This document shows, in pieces, positions 46,187 through 56,101 of a stretch of 64,000 nt of DNA. Numbering within the stretch: position 1 is the first letter of the stretch; each line of letters begins with the position of its first letter. Under the pieces are notes generated by a model that saw only the letters and a program-made list of their open reading frames with translations, did not search any database and was not told the DNA's origin. The position numbers were made by a program, and so were the translations under genes. Origin of the DNA: an uncultured Aureispira sp. (GTDB taxonomy: Bacteria; Bacteroidota; Bacteroidia; Chitinophagales; Saprospiraceae); assembly GCA_905480485.1 (NCBI GenBank), contig CAJQQM010000014.1:1-64000 (forward strand), in the 5' to 3' direction.

Positions 46187-47416
46187 TTGAACATGATATT
46201 TAAAATTGCCTGGCGAAATATATGGCGTAGCAAATTGCGCAGTTTTACGGTTATGGGTTCTGTTATCATAGGCGTTTGGTCCTTGTCTTTTATGTTGGCG
46301 TTTTTTGCCGGATTTATAGAGGCATATGTTAGTAGTGCCATCGAAAATGATTTATCACATATTCAGTTACACCATCCTGATTTCAAAAAAGATAAAGAGG
46401 TTCAGTACCGTTTGAAAGACATCGAAGCGATCGAAAAGCAGGTAACTTCTTTAGATGCTGTAAAGGCTTATACTGTACGGTCCCTAAACAACGGAATGTT
46501 AGCAACAGCTACAGGTTCGAGAGGGGTTCAGATAAGAGGTGTATTGCCAGAAAAAGAAGCAGCGATAACCAATTTAGACCAAAAAATCACAACGGGTGTA
46601 TATTTTGATGCTACCCAAAAAAGAAACCCTATTCTTGTCAGCAAACGCCTGGCAGAAAAATTAAATTTGAGCCTAAAATCGAAGGTTGTACTGACGTTTC
46701 AACAAGCTAATGGAGCACTTACTTCAGCGGCGTTCAAAATTATTGGTTTGTACCAAACCGGCAATGCTATTTTTGAGAATTTAAATGTCTATATTCGCCA
46801 GGAAGATTTGAGTAGATTGATGGGCGAAACAGCGATGATTCACGAATTAGCCTTGTTGTTGAATAAAAAAGATGCTATCGAAGCTACCCAGCATTATTTA
46901 AGTCAGCACAATGATTCTACGCAGGTTTTAGTTGAAAATTATCAACAAATTTCACCCGATGTTAATTTATACGAATCGCAGATGAGTGTTGCTACTTATA
47001 TAATGATTGTCATTATTATGCTAGCACTTATTTTTGGGATTATCAATACTATGTTGATGGCTGTCTTAGAGAGAACCCGAGAATTAGGCATGTTGATGGC
47101 CGTAGGCATGAATCGATCTAAAGTGTTTTTAATGATCATTCTTGAAACGATTCTACTTGGTGTTATTGCCGCTCCGATCGGTTTGGTGCTGGGCTTTTTG
47201 ACCAACGCTTATTTTGGTAGCTATGGAATCGATTTGTCGTCCTATTCTGAAGGTATGGAAAAATTTGGATTATCCGATGTAGTGTATACGCACATGCAAA
47301 CGGCAGATTACCTTTTGATTATGATAGCAGTAGCTATAACAGCTATATTAGGGGCGCTTTATCCAGCCTTTAAAGCTATTCGACTTAAACCAGTAGAGGC
47401 AATTAGAAAAATATAA
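46187..47416 (+). CDS. ABC transporter permease (FtsX/LolC-type), subunit 2
   Basis: The protein has 409 residues with the same layout as subunit 1: KIAWRNIWRSKLRSF start, first helix, periplasmic domain and three-helix FtsX core ending AFKAIRLKPVEAIRK. A second start codon at 46193 is possible. The stop is six bases before the ATPase gene. The complex is likely one of each permease with two ATPase chains. Confidence 0.92.
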   Translation: MNMIFKIAWRNIWRSKLRSFTVMGSVIIGVWSLSFMLAFFAGFIEAYVSSAIENDLSHIQLHHPDFKKDKEVQYRLKDIEAIEKQVTSLDAVKAYTVRSLNNGMLATATGSRGVQIRGVLPEKEAAITNLDQKITTGVYFDATQKRNPILVSKRLAEKLNLSLKSKVVLTFQQANGALTSAAFKIIGLYQTGNAIFENLNVYIRQEDLSRLMGETAMIHELALLLNKKDAIEATQHYLSQHNDSTQVLVENYQQISPDVNLYESQMSVATYIMIVIIMLALIFGIINTMLMAVLERTRELGMLMAVGMNRSKVFLMIILETILLGVIAAPIGLVLGFLTNAYFGSYGIDLSSYSEGMEKFGLSDVVYTHMQTADYLLIMIAVAITAILGALYPAFKAIRLKPVEAIRKI

Positions 47417-47421
47417 TCAAT

Positions 47422-48120
47422 ATGAAAGAAGTAATTAAGGTACAAGCGATTAAAAAAACCTACAATGCGGAATCTATCCCTGTTCATGCTCTTCGAGGCG
47501 TTGACTTGTCGATTCAACAAGGCGAATTTACAGCTTTAGTTGGGCCTTCAGGCTCTGGCAAAACAACCCTCTTAAATATTATTGGTGGTCTTGATGCCGC
47601 TACAGAAGGTTCGGTTCTGATCGATCAACAAAATATATCTCAGTTGACGGATAGTCAGCTGATTGATTTCAGAAAAGAACATATTGGTTTTGTTTTTCAA
47701 GCCTACAATCTAATTCCTGTTTTGACTGCCAAAGAAAATGTCGAATTTGTCATGTTGTTGCAGGGCAAAAGTCAGGCAGAACGCGACGCCCGAGTCAAGG
47801 ATTTGTTAGGGGCCGTAGGATTGTCAGAACAAATCGACCGCCGGCCTAATCAATTATCGGGGGGACAACAACAAAGAGTAGCTGTAGCCAGGGCATTGGC
47901 ATCGAAGCCCAAGTTTGTATTAGCCGATGAACCGACCGCCAACCTTGATTCTAAATCTACCGCTGACCTCTTGGATATTATGGCTAAATTAAATCGAGAA
48001 GAAAATATTACCTTTCTTTTTTCTACCCACGATCAACGGGTTATAGACCGGGCGCAAAGGATCGTCACGCTAGAAGATGGTGCTATAATTTCAGACGAAC
48101 AAAATGCTATCGGTTCCTGA
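47422..48120 (+). CDS. ABC transporter ATP-binding protein (LolD/MacB type)
   Basis: The protein has 232 residues with all motifs intact: Walker A GPSGSGKTT (about 42-50), the Q-loop FVFQAYNLIPVL, the signature LSGGQQQRVAVARAL (about 145-159), Walker B FVLADEPTANLDS and the H-loop STHD. It powers the two FtsX-type permeases. Its stop TGA overlaps the ATG of the next gene (TGATG at 48118-48122), giving translational coupling with the outer-membrane partner. Confidence 0.95.
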   Translation: MKEVIKVQAIKKTYNAESIPVHALRGVDLSIQQGEFTALVGPSGSGKTTLLNIIGGLDAATEGSVLIDQQNISQLTDSQLIDFRKEHIGFVFQAYNLIPVLTAKENVEFVMLLQGKSQAERDARVKDLLGAVGLSEQIDRRPNQLSGGQQQRVAVARALASKPKFVLADEPTANLDSKSTADLLDIMAKLNREENITFLFSTHDQRVIDRAQRIVTLEDGAIISDEQNAIGS

Positions 48121-49406
48121 TGTTGTCGGTTTATGCTAAAAATATACGCGGTCGAATCTTTAAGCTACTTGTATTGTTAATACTAGTATTCAACGGTGGG
48201 TCAATAATAGGACAAGACAGTACCTTTCTGACCCCATCAACTATTAATAAAAACAAAAAAAGCAGCAAAAAGCCCAAAGATAAAACGGCCCCCAAGTCCT
48301 GGGAAATAGGCGGTTATGTCAAATATCTCAGCTCTGTTTATTTGATACACCCTCCTTTTAATTCGCCGGTGTTGGCCTATCAAAATAATCTATTGCACAA
48401 TCGAATCAACTTTAAATGGTTCATTAACAATGCCTTTACATTCAAAGCAGACCTCCGAACCCGTCTTTTTTTTGGAGAGTTTATCAAACTTCAGCCCAAT
48501 TATGGACAAACTATACTACGGGCTGATAGTCTTCGTAATGGCTATAGAGACTACCTGTCTTGGGTAATTTTAGATCAACCGGGCGCAGCTATTCACAGTA
48601 TACTTGATCGTTTTTACCTGCAGTACTCTAAGGGCGACTTTGACCTACGCTTGGGGCGTCAACGTATCAATTGGGGCATCAACACTATCTGGAATCCCAA
48701 TGATATTTTCAACACCTTCTCTTTTACTGATTTTGATTACGAAGAACGTTCGGGGACAGATGCCCTTCGGGTACAATACTACACAGGGGTTGCCTCAAGT
48801 ATAGAATTCGCCGTCAAAGTGGCTACCCGGTGGGAAGATTTCACGACGGGGTTTTTGTGGAAAACCAATAAATGGAATTATGATTTTCAGTTTCTAGTTG
48901 GTCTCTTAGGGCAAGATATCGTTTTGGGTGGGGGATGGGCAGGTAATATTAAAAATGCAGGTTTTAAAGGCGAGTTTTCTTATTTTCTAAATTATGCCGA
49001 CACAAGTGCTCAACGACATAGTTTTACAGGTACTCTAAGCATTGATTATCTTTTTGAAAACAGTGGATACCTTACGGTAGGCTTTCTTTATAATTTGAGA
49101 GGAAGCACAACGATCAATACCAATCAGTTGTTTGCTTATCAACCTTCAGCCAAAAACCTATATCCTTATCGTTATTCGGTTTTTATCACCTACATGCAAG
49201 CGATCAAAGAAGTAGTCAATGTTGGTGCAACCCTTGTGTACAGTCCTGGAGAAAGTCATGCTTTATTTATCAGTCCTAGCTTTAGCTACAGCATCAAAGA
49301 TAATTGGGACCTCTCCTTTGTGGGGCAAATTGCGTTGAATACGGAGGGTAAATACTACATCAGTCCTACTCAAGTGTTTTTTCTACGCTTTAAGTATAGT
49401 TTCTAG
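48120..49406 (+). CDS. Outer-membrane barrel protein of the ABC operon
   Basis: The protein has 428 residues with a signal peptide (about 1-32, ending IIGQD), then a Ser/Lys-rich linker. A porin-like barrel has a LRLGRQRINWGINTIWNPND motif typical of DUF1302-like proteins and a terminal FKYSF. Its start overlaps the ATPase stop. Together with the LolA-like chaperone and the permeases it completes a route from inner to outer membrane. The cargo is unknown. Confidence 0.8.
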   Translation: MLSVYAKNIRGRIFKLLVLLILVFNGGSIIGQDSTFLTPSTINKNKKSSKKPKDKTAPKSWEIGGYVKYLSSVYLIHPPFNSPVLAYQNNLLHNRINFKWFINNAFTFKADLRTRLFFGEFIKLQPNYGQTILRADSLRNGYRDYLSWVILDQPGAAIHSILDRFYLQYSKGDFDLRLGRQRINWGINTIWNPNDIFNTFSFTDFDYEERSGTDALRVQYYTGVASSIEFAVKVATRWEDFTTGFLWKTNKWNYDFQFLVGLLGQDIVLGGGWAGNIKNAGFKGEFSYFLNYADTSAQRHSFTGTLSIDYLFENSGYLTVGFLYNLRGSTTINTNQLFAYQPSAKNLYPYRYSVFITYMQAIKEVVNVGATLVYSPGESHALFISPSFSYSIKDNWDLSFVGQIALNTEGKYYISPTQVFFLRFKYSF

Positions 49407-49526
49407 CAAAATACTTTAACATCAAATAATTATTTGTTAGCAGATGGTATAATGCTTAATTTTCTGCTTTAATCTGTTTAGCTTTGCTGCAAAGGCTTCA
49501 ATTCTCCATTTACTAATTCAATTTTT

Positions 49527-51422
49527 TTGAAAAAAAAGAGCAAATACGGATTATTATGTTGGCTACTGTGTAGCACAGTCATGCTATGTGCTCAACAAAG
49601 GGTTGCAGACAAAATAAATAAGCGGATTAAAATCATCGGAGATACCTCGAAGGTTTTTTACAGCTACCTGCAAAATCCAACCCGATTTTTTCAAGTTGAT
49701 TCTAGCCTTAAGGCATTTGAGGATATTGATGCAAGCTGGAATAAAAGTACCTGGTTCTCTGACCTTGGGGGGCTGTTAGGAAGTCCAGCTTTTGATTTGG
49801 TTTACCAGGCTGTTCAGAAGGGAGGGTTTCGCATTGGGCTTGATCAGTACAATCGCTATCGACTTAGAAGAGACGATGTCAAATATTACAAAATCAGGGA
49901 CAATCGGCCCTACACTGATTTATATTATTCTCAGATTAATCAAAAAAATAATATTATCAAAGCGGAATTTGCGCACAAGTTTAACGACCGCGTTTATTTC
50001 TCCTTACAATACAATCTTACCAATCAAACAGGGTTTTATAGGCATCAGCGCGTTCGAAATCAAAATGTAGGTTTCGCTTTCCGCTATTTTTCTCCAGACA
50101 ATCGTTATCAAGGTTATTTTAATTTTATTACCAATGCTGTAAAGCACGAAAACAATGGAGGAATTCTAGAAGATACGATCGATGCACTGAGTATTGATTT
50201 TTTAGCAAACTTACCCGTACAGTCTCAATCGGCCAATACGCGATATAATTTTACCGAATTGAGTTATACACATTTTTTGTACAACAATCGTTCTTCCGAT
50301 AGCTTAAACCCTAATAAGGCAGCTACCAATGAATGGAGCCATCGAATTACGTATGCTTTCGACCGCTACAAGTTTTTTGACGATAACCCAAGTGCAGATT
50401 CGGTTCTATATGGAATGGCTGCTGTCAACAGCAGAGGGATTCGATTGTTTATACGACATCATCAGCTAGAAAACGAAATTAGTTTTAGACAGGCAATAGG
50501 AGGGAGTCTACAAACGGCCCCGTTATGGATTAAAGCTTATTTAAAACATAGCTGGAACGGTGTGTATCAAGAACCCATTCAATTTGATATACACAATATA
50601 TCCGCGGGATTAACGGTGCGAAATAACCCTCAATATAAATTCAAATATAATATAGAAGGACGAATGACCTGGGCCGAACGGCAACTTGATTTTTTTGTGA
50701 AGGGACGTGTCGGCTATGATGCAGGTAAGTTTGGATATATCGAAGGTCGGGCTTTATTTCAACGCTACCAAGCCTCTTTAATCGATCGGCAATTGTATGT
50801 TTCCTGGGAAAATGTCTGGGACAATAATTTGTTGTATCGACAAATTCAAGAGATTAATTTTGGCGGGTCCTATCGATTAGATAAATGGGGATTTAAAGCA
50901 GAGGTACTGAATCATACGCTTAGCAATTGGGTTTATTACGATTCGGTAGGGGTTCATCAATCCAACGAGACCGTTAATATTTTACAAATCAAATTAAGAG
51001 AAGATTTAAAAATTTGGAAATTTCATTTGGACAATCAAGTGATATGGCAACCGGTCTTAGCTGGGAAGGAATATTTTAGAATTCCACAATTTCTATTCAA
51101 ACACAACCTGTATTTTCAATCTTATGTATTCAAAAAAGCAATGTTGGCCAAAGTGGGTATTCTGTTTTTATACCAGACGGCCTACAAGGCAGACGCTTAT
51201 GCCCCGCTTACCGGTACTTTTGCCATTCAAAACCGATTGTCGGTAGCGGTCGAACCAAGGATAGATGCCTATGTTAGTTTTAGGATTTGGCAATTTCGAT
51301 TCTTTGTGCGCGGCGAAAACTTGCTGTATTTTATCAATCAGCGTAATTATTTTACGGCTTACCGACACCCTGTCAGCAATTTTGTAATCCGTTTTGGTAT
51401 CTCTTGGAGGTTGTTTGATTAG
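49527..51422 (+). CDS. Porin_10-type putative outer-membrane porin
   Basis: The protein has 631 residues. The start is a TTG at 49527. No ATG lies before the signal peptide (KKKSKYGLLCWLLCSTVMLCAQQ), and the next Met is inside the signal sequence, so TTG is the best choice. The mature part is rich in alternating aromatic and polar strands with a terminal Phe-Asp, and begins with the segment TSKVFYSYLQNPTRFFQVDSSL characteristic of Bacteroidota putative porins. The 3' end overlaps the convergent gene by 4 bases. Confidence 0.8.
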   Translation: MKKKSKYGLLCWLLCSTVMLCAQQRVADKINKRIKIIGDTSKVFYSYLQNPTRFFQVDSSLKAFEDIDASWNKSTWFSDLGGLLGSPAFDLVYQAVQKGGFRIGLDQYNRYRLRRDDVKYYKIRDNRPYTDLYYSQINQKNNIIKAEFAHKFNDRVYFSLQYNLTNQTGFYRHQRVRNQNVGFAFRYFSPDNRYQGYFNFITNAVKHENNGGILEDTIDALSIDFLANLPVQSQSANTRYNFTELSYTHFLYNNRSSDSLNPNKAATNEWSHRITYAFDRYKFFDDNPSADSVLYGMAAVNSRGIRLFIRHHQLENEISFRQAIGGSLQTAPLWIKAYLKHSWNGVYQEPIQFDIHNISAGLTVRNNPQYKFKYNIEGRMTWAERQLDFFVKGRVGYDAGKFGYIEGRALFQRYQASLIDRQLYVSWENVWDNNLLYRQIQEINFGGSYRLDKWGFKAEVLNHTLSNWVYYDSVGVHQSNETVNILQIKLREDLKIWKFHLDNQVIWQPVLAGKEYFRIPQFLFKHNLYFQSYVFKKAMLAKVGILFLYQTAYKADAYAPLTGTFAIQNRLSVAVEPRIDAYVSFRIWQFRFFVRGENLLYFINQRNYFTAYRHPVSNFVIRFGISWRLFD

Positions 51423-52522
51423 ATTTTGGTTTGGATAGAGGCTTTTAACAAGCTTTCTAGTTCCATTACCGTTGGGATTCCCTCTTCTACGTTCGAACCA
51501 TTCTTTAGAATTTCTTCCGAATACCTTTGAGCAAGCAGTTCTTGATCGCCAAAAAGGCTTAGGGCATTCAAAAGCATCCGGCATAGACGGTTTAGAGACG
51601 GATTTTTGAACGAACCAATCTCTTTCAGAATTGCTTGGTATATATCGACACTAATAGTTTGTTGTTGATCGAAATGGTCACGGAGTTGATCTTTAAATTC
51701 TGTGAGTGCCGTTACTTTGGTTTTTTTGTCATAATCTTCGGCAAAATCAGTAACTAAATAACCAAGATGTGTGCTGCGCAAGGCGATCCGTTCGATACAG
51801 GAATTTGAGGGGACTGTATTTTTGTCAATAGGAGGTGTCAGTTTGTTTAGGACAATGTTGTTTTCGTCCATAAAGACTAAGGCTGCCCTCAAAAGAGTAG
51901 CATCTTCCACGTTTAGCTCGGTTTCTAAACTCGAATCGTTTTGTAAAATTGCTTGAATATTCTCTACTTCTTCCTGCAGTTGCTGAAGTTCTTTTGCAGA
52001 CAAACTATCAAAATCGCCTAATGCTCTAATATCCTTCAAGCTTTGCAGCAAAGAACCCTTGCTATCCAGGGCTTCCTGATCCTTAATAATGGCATTGTAC
52101 CAGCGTATTAAATTGCGCATTTTGGGCCAATCTTTTTCAAAAGCTGATTGGTTGAACACATTAATAAGGTTGGAGCTGAGGATTTTGTATTCTTGCAGAT
52201 AATAGTAAGTTTTGAAATCTTGCGCTAAAAAAGGTGGAATACAGTTTAATAAGATATAGTATTGAGCTCGTGCATGGTCTAAACCATCGTTTTGAGGCGT
52301 GCTAGCGCTTGGTTGATTATACTTTAAGTTCGTTTTGTTGGCCTCATATATATTGCACAAATGTTGTAACTTAGTGTACATTTGCTGTGTTTGCAGGTCT
52401 TCAAGCATGTCATTAGCCGCTGCATACTCTAAGTAGTTTTTGCATTCAACAATAAGACTATTTAATTGCGTATAAAAAGACATAGGACACAACATTGTAA
52501 AGTTTAGAAAATTAAACCTCAA
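51419..52522 (-). CDS. Helical protein of unknown function
   Basis: The protein has 367 residues with no signal peptide in the likely start. The ATG at 52522 and a later ATG at about 52483 are both possible. The sequence is mainly helical with Gln/Leu/Glu-rich coiled-coil stretches (about 165-205). I recognise no family motif. It is convergent with the porin gene (4-base overlap) and divergent from the DUF3089 gene. Confidence 0.6.
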   Translation of the reverse strand: MRFNFLNFTMLCPMSFYTQLNSLIVECKNYLEYAAANDMLEDLQTQQMYTKLQHLCNIYEANKTNLKYNQPSASTPQNDGLDHARAQYYILLNCIPPFLAQDFKTYYYLQEYKILSSNLINVFNQSAFEKDWPKMRNLIRWYNAIIKDQEALDSKGSLLQSLKDIRALGDFDSLSAKELQQLQEEVENIQAILQNDSSLETELNVEDATLLRAALVFMDENNIVLNKLTPPIDKNTVPSNSCIERIALRSTHLGYLVTDFAEDYDKKTKVTALTEFKDQLRDHFDQQQTISVDIYQAILKEIGSFKNPSLNRLCRMLLNALSLFGDQELLAQRYSEEILKNGSNVEEGIPTVMELESLLKASIQTKI

Positions 52523-52606
52523 GTTAATAAAAAAAATTCGATTTTTGATACTAATTTAGTTTATGAATCCATGTGTTTTGTGTTCTTAAATCAACTCAAA
52601 CCCTTT

Positions 52607-53644
52607 ATGAAGTGTATATTGTACTTTTCTGTGCTTCTTTTTTTTAGTGTTCAACTTTCCTCCTGCAATCGGATGGCTTTATTGGAGTTGATAAAACCGC
52701 CAAAGTCTTTTGAAAAAACGAAACAACCTGTAGCAGCCGATTACACGAATATCGAGGCTTGGCACAAGCCTAGTTTTGAAGACAGCAGCAAGTTGGTTGA
52801 TTGTTTTTTTGTGCATCCAACCACGTATATTATCGGAAAATCTTGGAATCAAGACCTAAACGATGCACATGTTAATTGGCGAACAAAAGTTTTACCGATT
52901 CGCTATCAGGCACTAACCTTCAAGAGTTCCTGTAATTTATTTATTCCTAAATATCGTCAAGCAATTTTTTATGCCTTTAAATCCATTCAATCTACAGGAA
53001 AAAAGGCCCTTGATTTAGCCTACCAAGATGTTCGGAGGGCGTTTTACAGTTATCTCAAGCGACATAATAAAGGAAAGCCTTTTATTCTTGCAGCCCATAG
53101 TCAGGGGGCCTTTCATGGTCAACGGCTTTTGGCCGAAATAATGCAGGATTCAGTACTAAAAAAACAACTTATAGTAGCTTATCTTCCAGGATGGCCTGTA
53201 CAAAATCAATTTCTCCAAGCCAACGATATACCTGTATGTTCTACAGCACAACAAACTACTTGTATGGTATCTTGGAACACGGAATCAGCAAACGCTAACT
53301 TTAGTTTGGTCGAACAATTTGCTCCCAATAGTTCAGTGGTATGTATTAACCCCCTTAGTTGGCGTTCGGATGAGCAATATCAAGCCAAAGAAGCGAACAA
53401 AGGAGCATTGCAGCCCAATAAGCGCACTAAAAGAGATGAAATTATATTGTATTATTGTGATGCAAAAGTAGTCAACGGCGTGCTCCAAATCAATCCGCCA
53501 AGCAATCAGGCTGCCCTTCAAATGCCAATGGGCAGAGGCAATTATCATTTATACGATTATAATTTTTTTCATCAAAACATTAAACTAAATATAGCGGATC
53601 GAATTCAATCCTATTTTGAAGGCATTTCTATTGCCACTCCTTAA
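52607..53644 (+). CDS. DUF3089 alpha/beta-hydrolase-like lipoprotein
   Basis: From the ATG at 52607 the protein has 345 residues with a lipobox (LSSC, Cys20). An upstream start at 52571 would add 12 residues before the signal peptide. The DUF3089 hydrolase domain shows VDCFFVHPTTY, the nucleophile elbow AAHSQGAFHG (Ser at about 165), LAYLPGWPV-like strand and a late GNYHLYDYNFFH with the probable catalytic His. The substrate is unknown. It is separated from the PhoX-like gene by 65 bases. Confidence 0.85.
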   Translation: MKCILYFSVLLFFSVQLSSCNRMALLELIKPPKSFEKTKQPVAADYTNIEAWHKPSFEDSSKLVDCFFVHPTTYIIGKSWNQDLNDAHVNWRTKVLPIRYQALTFKSSCNLFIPKYRQAIFYAFKSIQSTGKKALDLAYQDVRRAFYSYLKRHNKGKPFILAAHSQGAFHGQRLLAEIMQDSVLKKQLIVAYLPGWPVQNQFLQANDIPVCSTAQQTTCMVSWNTESANANFSLVEQFAPNSSVVCINPLSWRSDEQYQAKEANKGALQPNKRTKRDEIILYYCDAKVVNGVLQINPPSNQAALQMPMGRGNYHLYDYNFFHQNIKLNIADRIQSYFEGISIATP

Positions 53645-53709
53645 AGTCTTAACAAGCATGTATTAAAGTATATCCAGAATGTGTATCTTTAGTTAACAAT
53701 ACAAACAAT

Positions 53710-55089
53710 ATGAAAACCAATCGAAGAAATTTTCTCAAAGCAATGGCATCTGTAAGTCTTGGGTTCTCAGGCCTAAAGACGTTCGCAGCTACTGCCGAAA
53801 CGCATCGTTTGGTCGAAGGATTTGGTCCTTTACAGGCACAAGGGATTTTGAAATTGCCCGCCGGATTCCACTTCAAAATCATTGCTAAAAAAGGAGCTTT
53901 AATGGACGATGGTTTATTGTTGCCGGGCAGGGCTGATGGAATGGGTGCCTTCGAGGCTTCTAAGGGGCGTGTTTTACTGATTCGCAACCACGAAAATTCA
54001 CCTGGCTATTTGGTCGATTCACCATTTGGATATCAGAACGAACACCTAGCCAAGGTTCAAAAGGGCAAATTATTTGATGATGGTTACGGGAAATACCCTC
54101 ATTTGGGCGGTACTACTACAAGTATTTACAACGAAAAAACACAGGAGGTAGAATACTGTTTTATGAGTTTATCCGGAACGGCACGAAATTGTGCAGGAGG
54201 TATTACGCCCTGGAGGTCTTGGCTTAGTTGCGAAGAATACACCCTTGGAAAAGATAAAACACACGCTCGAAAACACGGCTATGTTTTTGAAGTCCCCGCC
54301 ACCGAAAAAAAATACCTAAAGTACCCTGTGCCTTTACGTGCGATGGGGCGTTTTAATCATGAAGCAGTTGCCGTTGACCCTCAAACCGGAATTGTTTATC
54401 TGACGGAAGACCGACACGAGGGGCTTTTTTATCGCTTTATACCAAAGGTTAAAGGGCAATTACATGAAGGAGGTCGTCTACAGGCTTTGGCCTTTGTTTG
54501 GAAAGAAAAGATGGATACGCGAAATTGGCAGAAATCTTCAGTAAAACCATCTACTCGATATGCTGTTCGTTGGATTGATTTAGACAATGTAGACGGTGAA
54601 AAAGATGATTTGAGATTTAGGGGGCACAAAAAAGGAGGCGCTGTTTTTGCACGTGGTGAAGGAATATGGTTTGGCAACAAAGAGTTGTATTTTGCTTGTA
54701 CCAATGGAGGGAGAACCAAAACGGGGCAATTGTTTAAATATATCCCAAGTCGATACGAAGGTCAGGCAAAAGAAAACAATGCTGCCTATTACCCACGCTT
54801 AGAATTATTTGCAGAACCCAACAATACTAAGCTGCTTCGCTATTGCGACAACCTAACAATCGCACCTTGGGGAGATGTTGTCTTTTGTGAAGATGGCTTG
54901 CATCCACGTATTTTTGGAATTACCCCCAAAGGTAATTTTTATCAAATAGCCGAAAATATAGGTCATTTATCCGAATTTGCAGGGCTTTGCTTTTCGCCAT
55001 CGGGCAAAACACTTTTTGTAAATATTCAAGTACCTGGTCTTACCTTGGCTATTACCGGAAATTGGAGTCACTTAAAGACTGATTCATGA
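53710..55089 (+). CDS. PhoX-like (DUF839) Tat-exported protein
   Basis: The protein has 459 residues. The twin-arginine signal is NRRNFLKAMASVSLGFSGL (about 4-22). The DUF839 beta-propeller shows RNHENSPG, the TARNCAGGITPWRSWLSCEEY motif, GRFNHEAVAVDP, YLTEDRHEGLFYRF and WGDVVFCEDG, all PhoX landmarks with the metal-binding Glu/Cys sites. PhoX enzymes are calcium/iron phosphatases. The last four bases overlap the start of the pseudokinase gene, so the two are translationally coupled. Confidence 0.88.
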   Translation: MKTNRRNFLKAMASVSLGFSGLKTFAATAETHRLVEGFGPLQAQGILKLPAGFHFKIIAKKGALMDDGLLLPGRADGMGAFEASKGRVLLIRNHENSPGYLVDSPFGYQNEHLAKVQKGKLFDDGYGKYPHLGGTTTSIYNEKTQEVEYCFMSLSGTARNCAGGITPWRSWLSCEEYTLGKDKTHARKHGYVFEVPATEKKYLKYPVPLRAMGRFNHEAVAVDPQTGIVYLTEDRHEGLFYRFIPKVKGQLHEGGRLQALAFVWKEKMDTRNWQKSSVKPSTRYAVRWIDLDNVDGEKDDLRFRGHKKGGAVFARGEGIWFGNKELYFACTNGGRTKTGQLFKYIPSRYEGQAKENNAAYYPRLELFAEPNNTKLLRYCDNLTIAPWGDVVFCEDGLHPRIFGITPKGNFYQIAENIGHLSEFAGLCFSPSGKTLFVNIQVPGLTLAITGNWSHLKTDS

Positions 55090-56051
55090 AACCCACTTTC
55101 GAACACTATCCAGCATTTTTAGAACACTATCAAGTTGATATTACACAATCACTCGACCCGGCTAATTTTGGTTCGGTTTACAAGGCTGTTGACAAAAATG
55201 GGAACAGTTTAGTGGTCAAATCAGTTGAGATACATCCTAATTATGATATAGGTCTTTACAGCAAACGGTTTCAGGGTTCTCAGTTGATTCAACACCCTAA
55301 TTTGTTGGCATATCACGAATTTTTTGAATTCAAAGGGGAGATGATTACTCAAGTGGTGACGATGCCTTATCGGTCAATGGGCCCCCTTAGCGAACAGCAT
55401 GACTTGACCGACGCAACCAAAAAATTAATTATTGATCAAATAATTGATGCGCTTGACTACCTACATCAGCATGATATGGTGTGGCAAAACTTATCGTCCA
55501 AACATGTTTTACTTCAATTTATGTATGGCAATCATATCCCTCAAATTATAAATTATGGCAATCAAATGCCCATCCCTCTAGCCTATTTCGCCGATTATGA
55601 ATACCTTGCCCCTGAACAATTTGACCCGCATTATACACCCGATTCAAGAAGCGATATATGGGCCTTTAGTGTGTTGATTTATAAAGTTTGGACCGGGCGA
55701 TTACCCTTTGGGCAAAAATCGGCTACCTTGCCCAATTCAAAAATAGAAGCACGGATTTTGGGAGATTGGACACCAGGATTGTTTGAAAATATTCCAGAAC
55801 CTTATCGAAGCATCGCTCAAAAAGGGTTAAAACGAAAAAAAGATAGTCGATGGAACAATTGTGGAGAAATTATTGCTGTAATAAAAAACTACCAAGCAAA
55901 AAAACAGTTTATAGAACCGGTAGTTGTCTCAACAGCGACTACTGAACAGCGGATTATAAGACGAAAACCGAATCGTCCGATTAATTGGTGGTTGGTGTTG
56001 TTGTTTTTAGCAACAGCGGCCTTATTAGGATATTGGGTAAATCATTTGTAA
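55086..56051 (+). CDS. Membrane-anchored pseudokinase
   Basis: The protein has 321 residues with a protein-kinase fold. The Gly-rich loop is NFGSVYKAV, the ATP-binding Lys is Lys45 (VVKSVE), the APE motif is APEQF (about 175) and the DxW is SDIWAFSVLIYKVWTG (about 189). However, the catalytic loop reads MVWQNLSSKH, so HRDLKPxN is W133-Q-N135 with Lys and Asn replaced. The DFG motif is N156-Y-G. Both catalytic Asp residues are therefore absent. A C-terminal membrane helix (about 301-319) anchors it. It lies in one transcription direction between phoX and porP/sprF. Confidence 0.85.
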   Translation: MKPTFEHYPAFLEHYQVDITQSLDPANFGSVYKAVDKNGNSLVVKSVEIHPNYDIGLYSKRFQGSQLIQHPNLLAYHEFFEFKGEMITQVVTMPYRSMGPLSEQHDLTDATKKLIIDQIIDALDYLHQHDMVWQNLSSKHVLLQFMYGNHIPQIINYGNQMPIPLAYFADYEYLAPEQFDPHYTPDSRSDIWAFSVLIYKVWTGRLPFGQKSATLPNSKIEARILGDWTPGLFENIPEPYRSIAQKGLKRKKDSRWNNCGEIIAVIKNYQAKKQFIEPVVVSTATTEQRIIRRKPNRPINWWLVLLFLATAALLGYWVNHL

Positions 56052-56101
56052 TTTTTTAGACCTTGACTTTGCTTTCTGAGAATTCATTGTTATTATTAAG
56101 T

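Noticed and set aside
55086..56051. Active Ser/Thr kinase
   Set aside because: Both catalytic Asp positions are Asn and the catalytic-loop Lys and Asn are also replaced.
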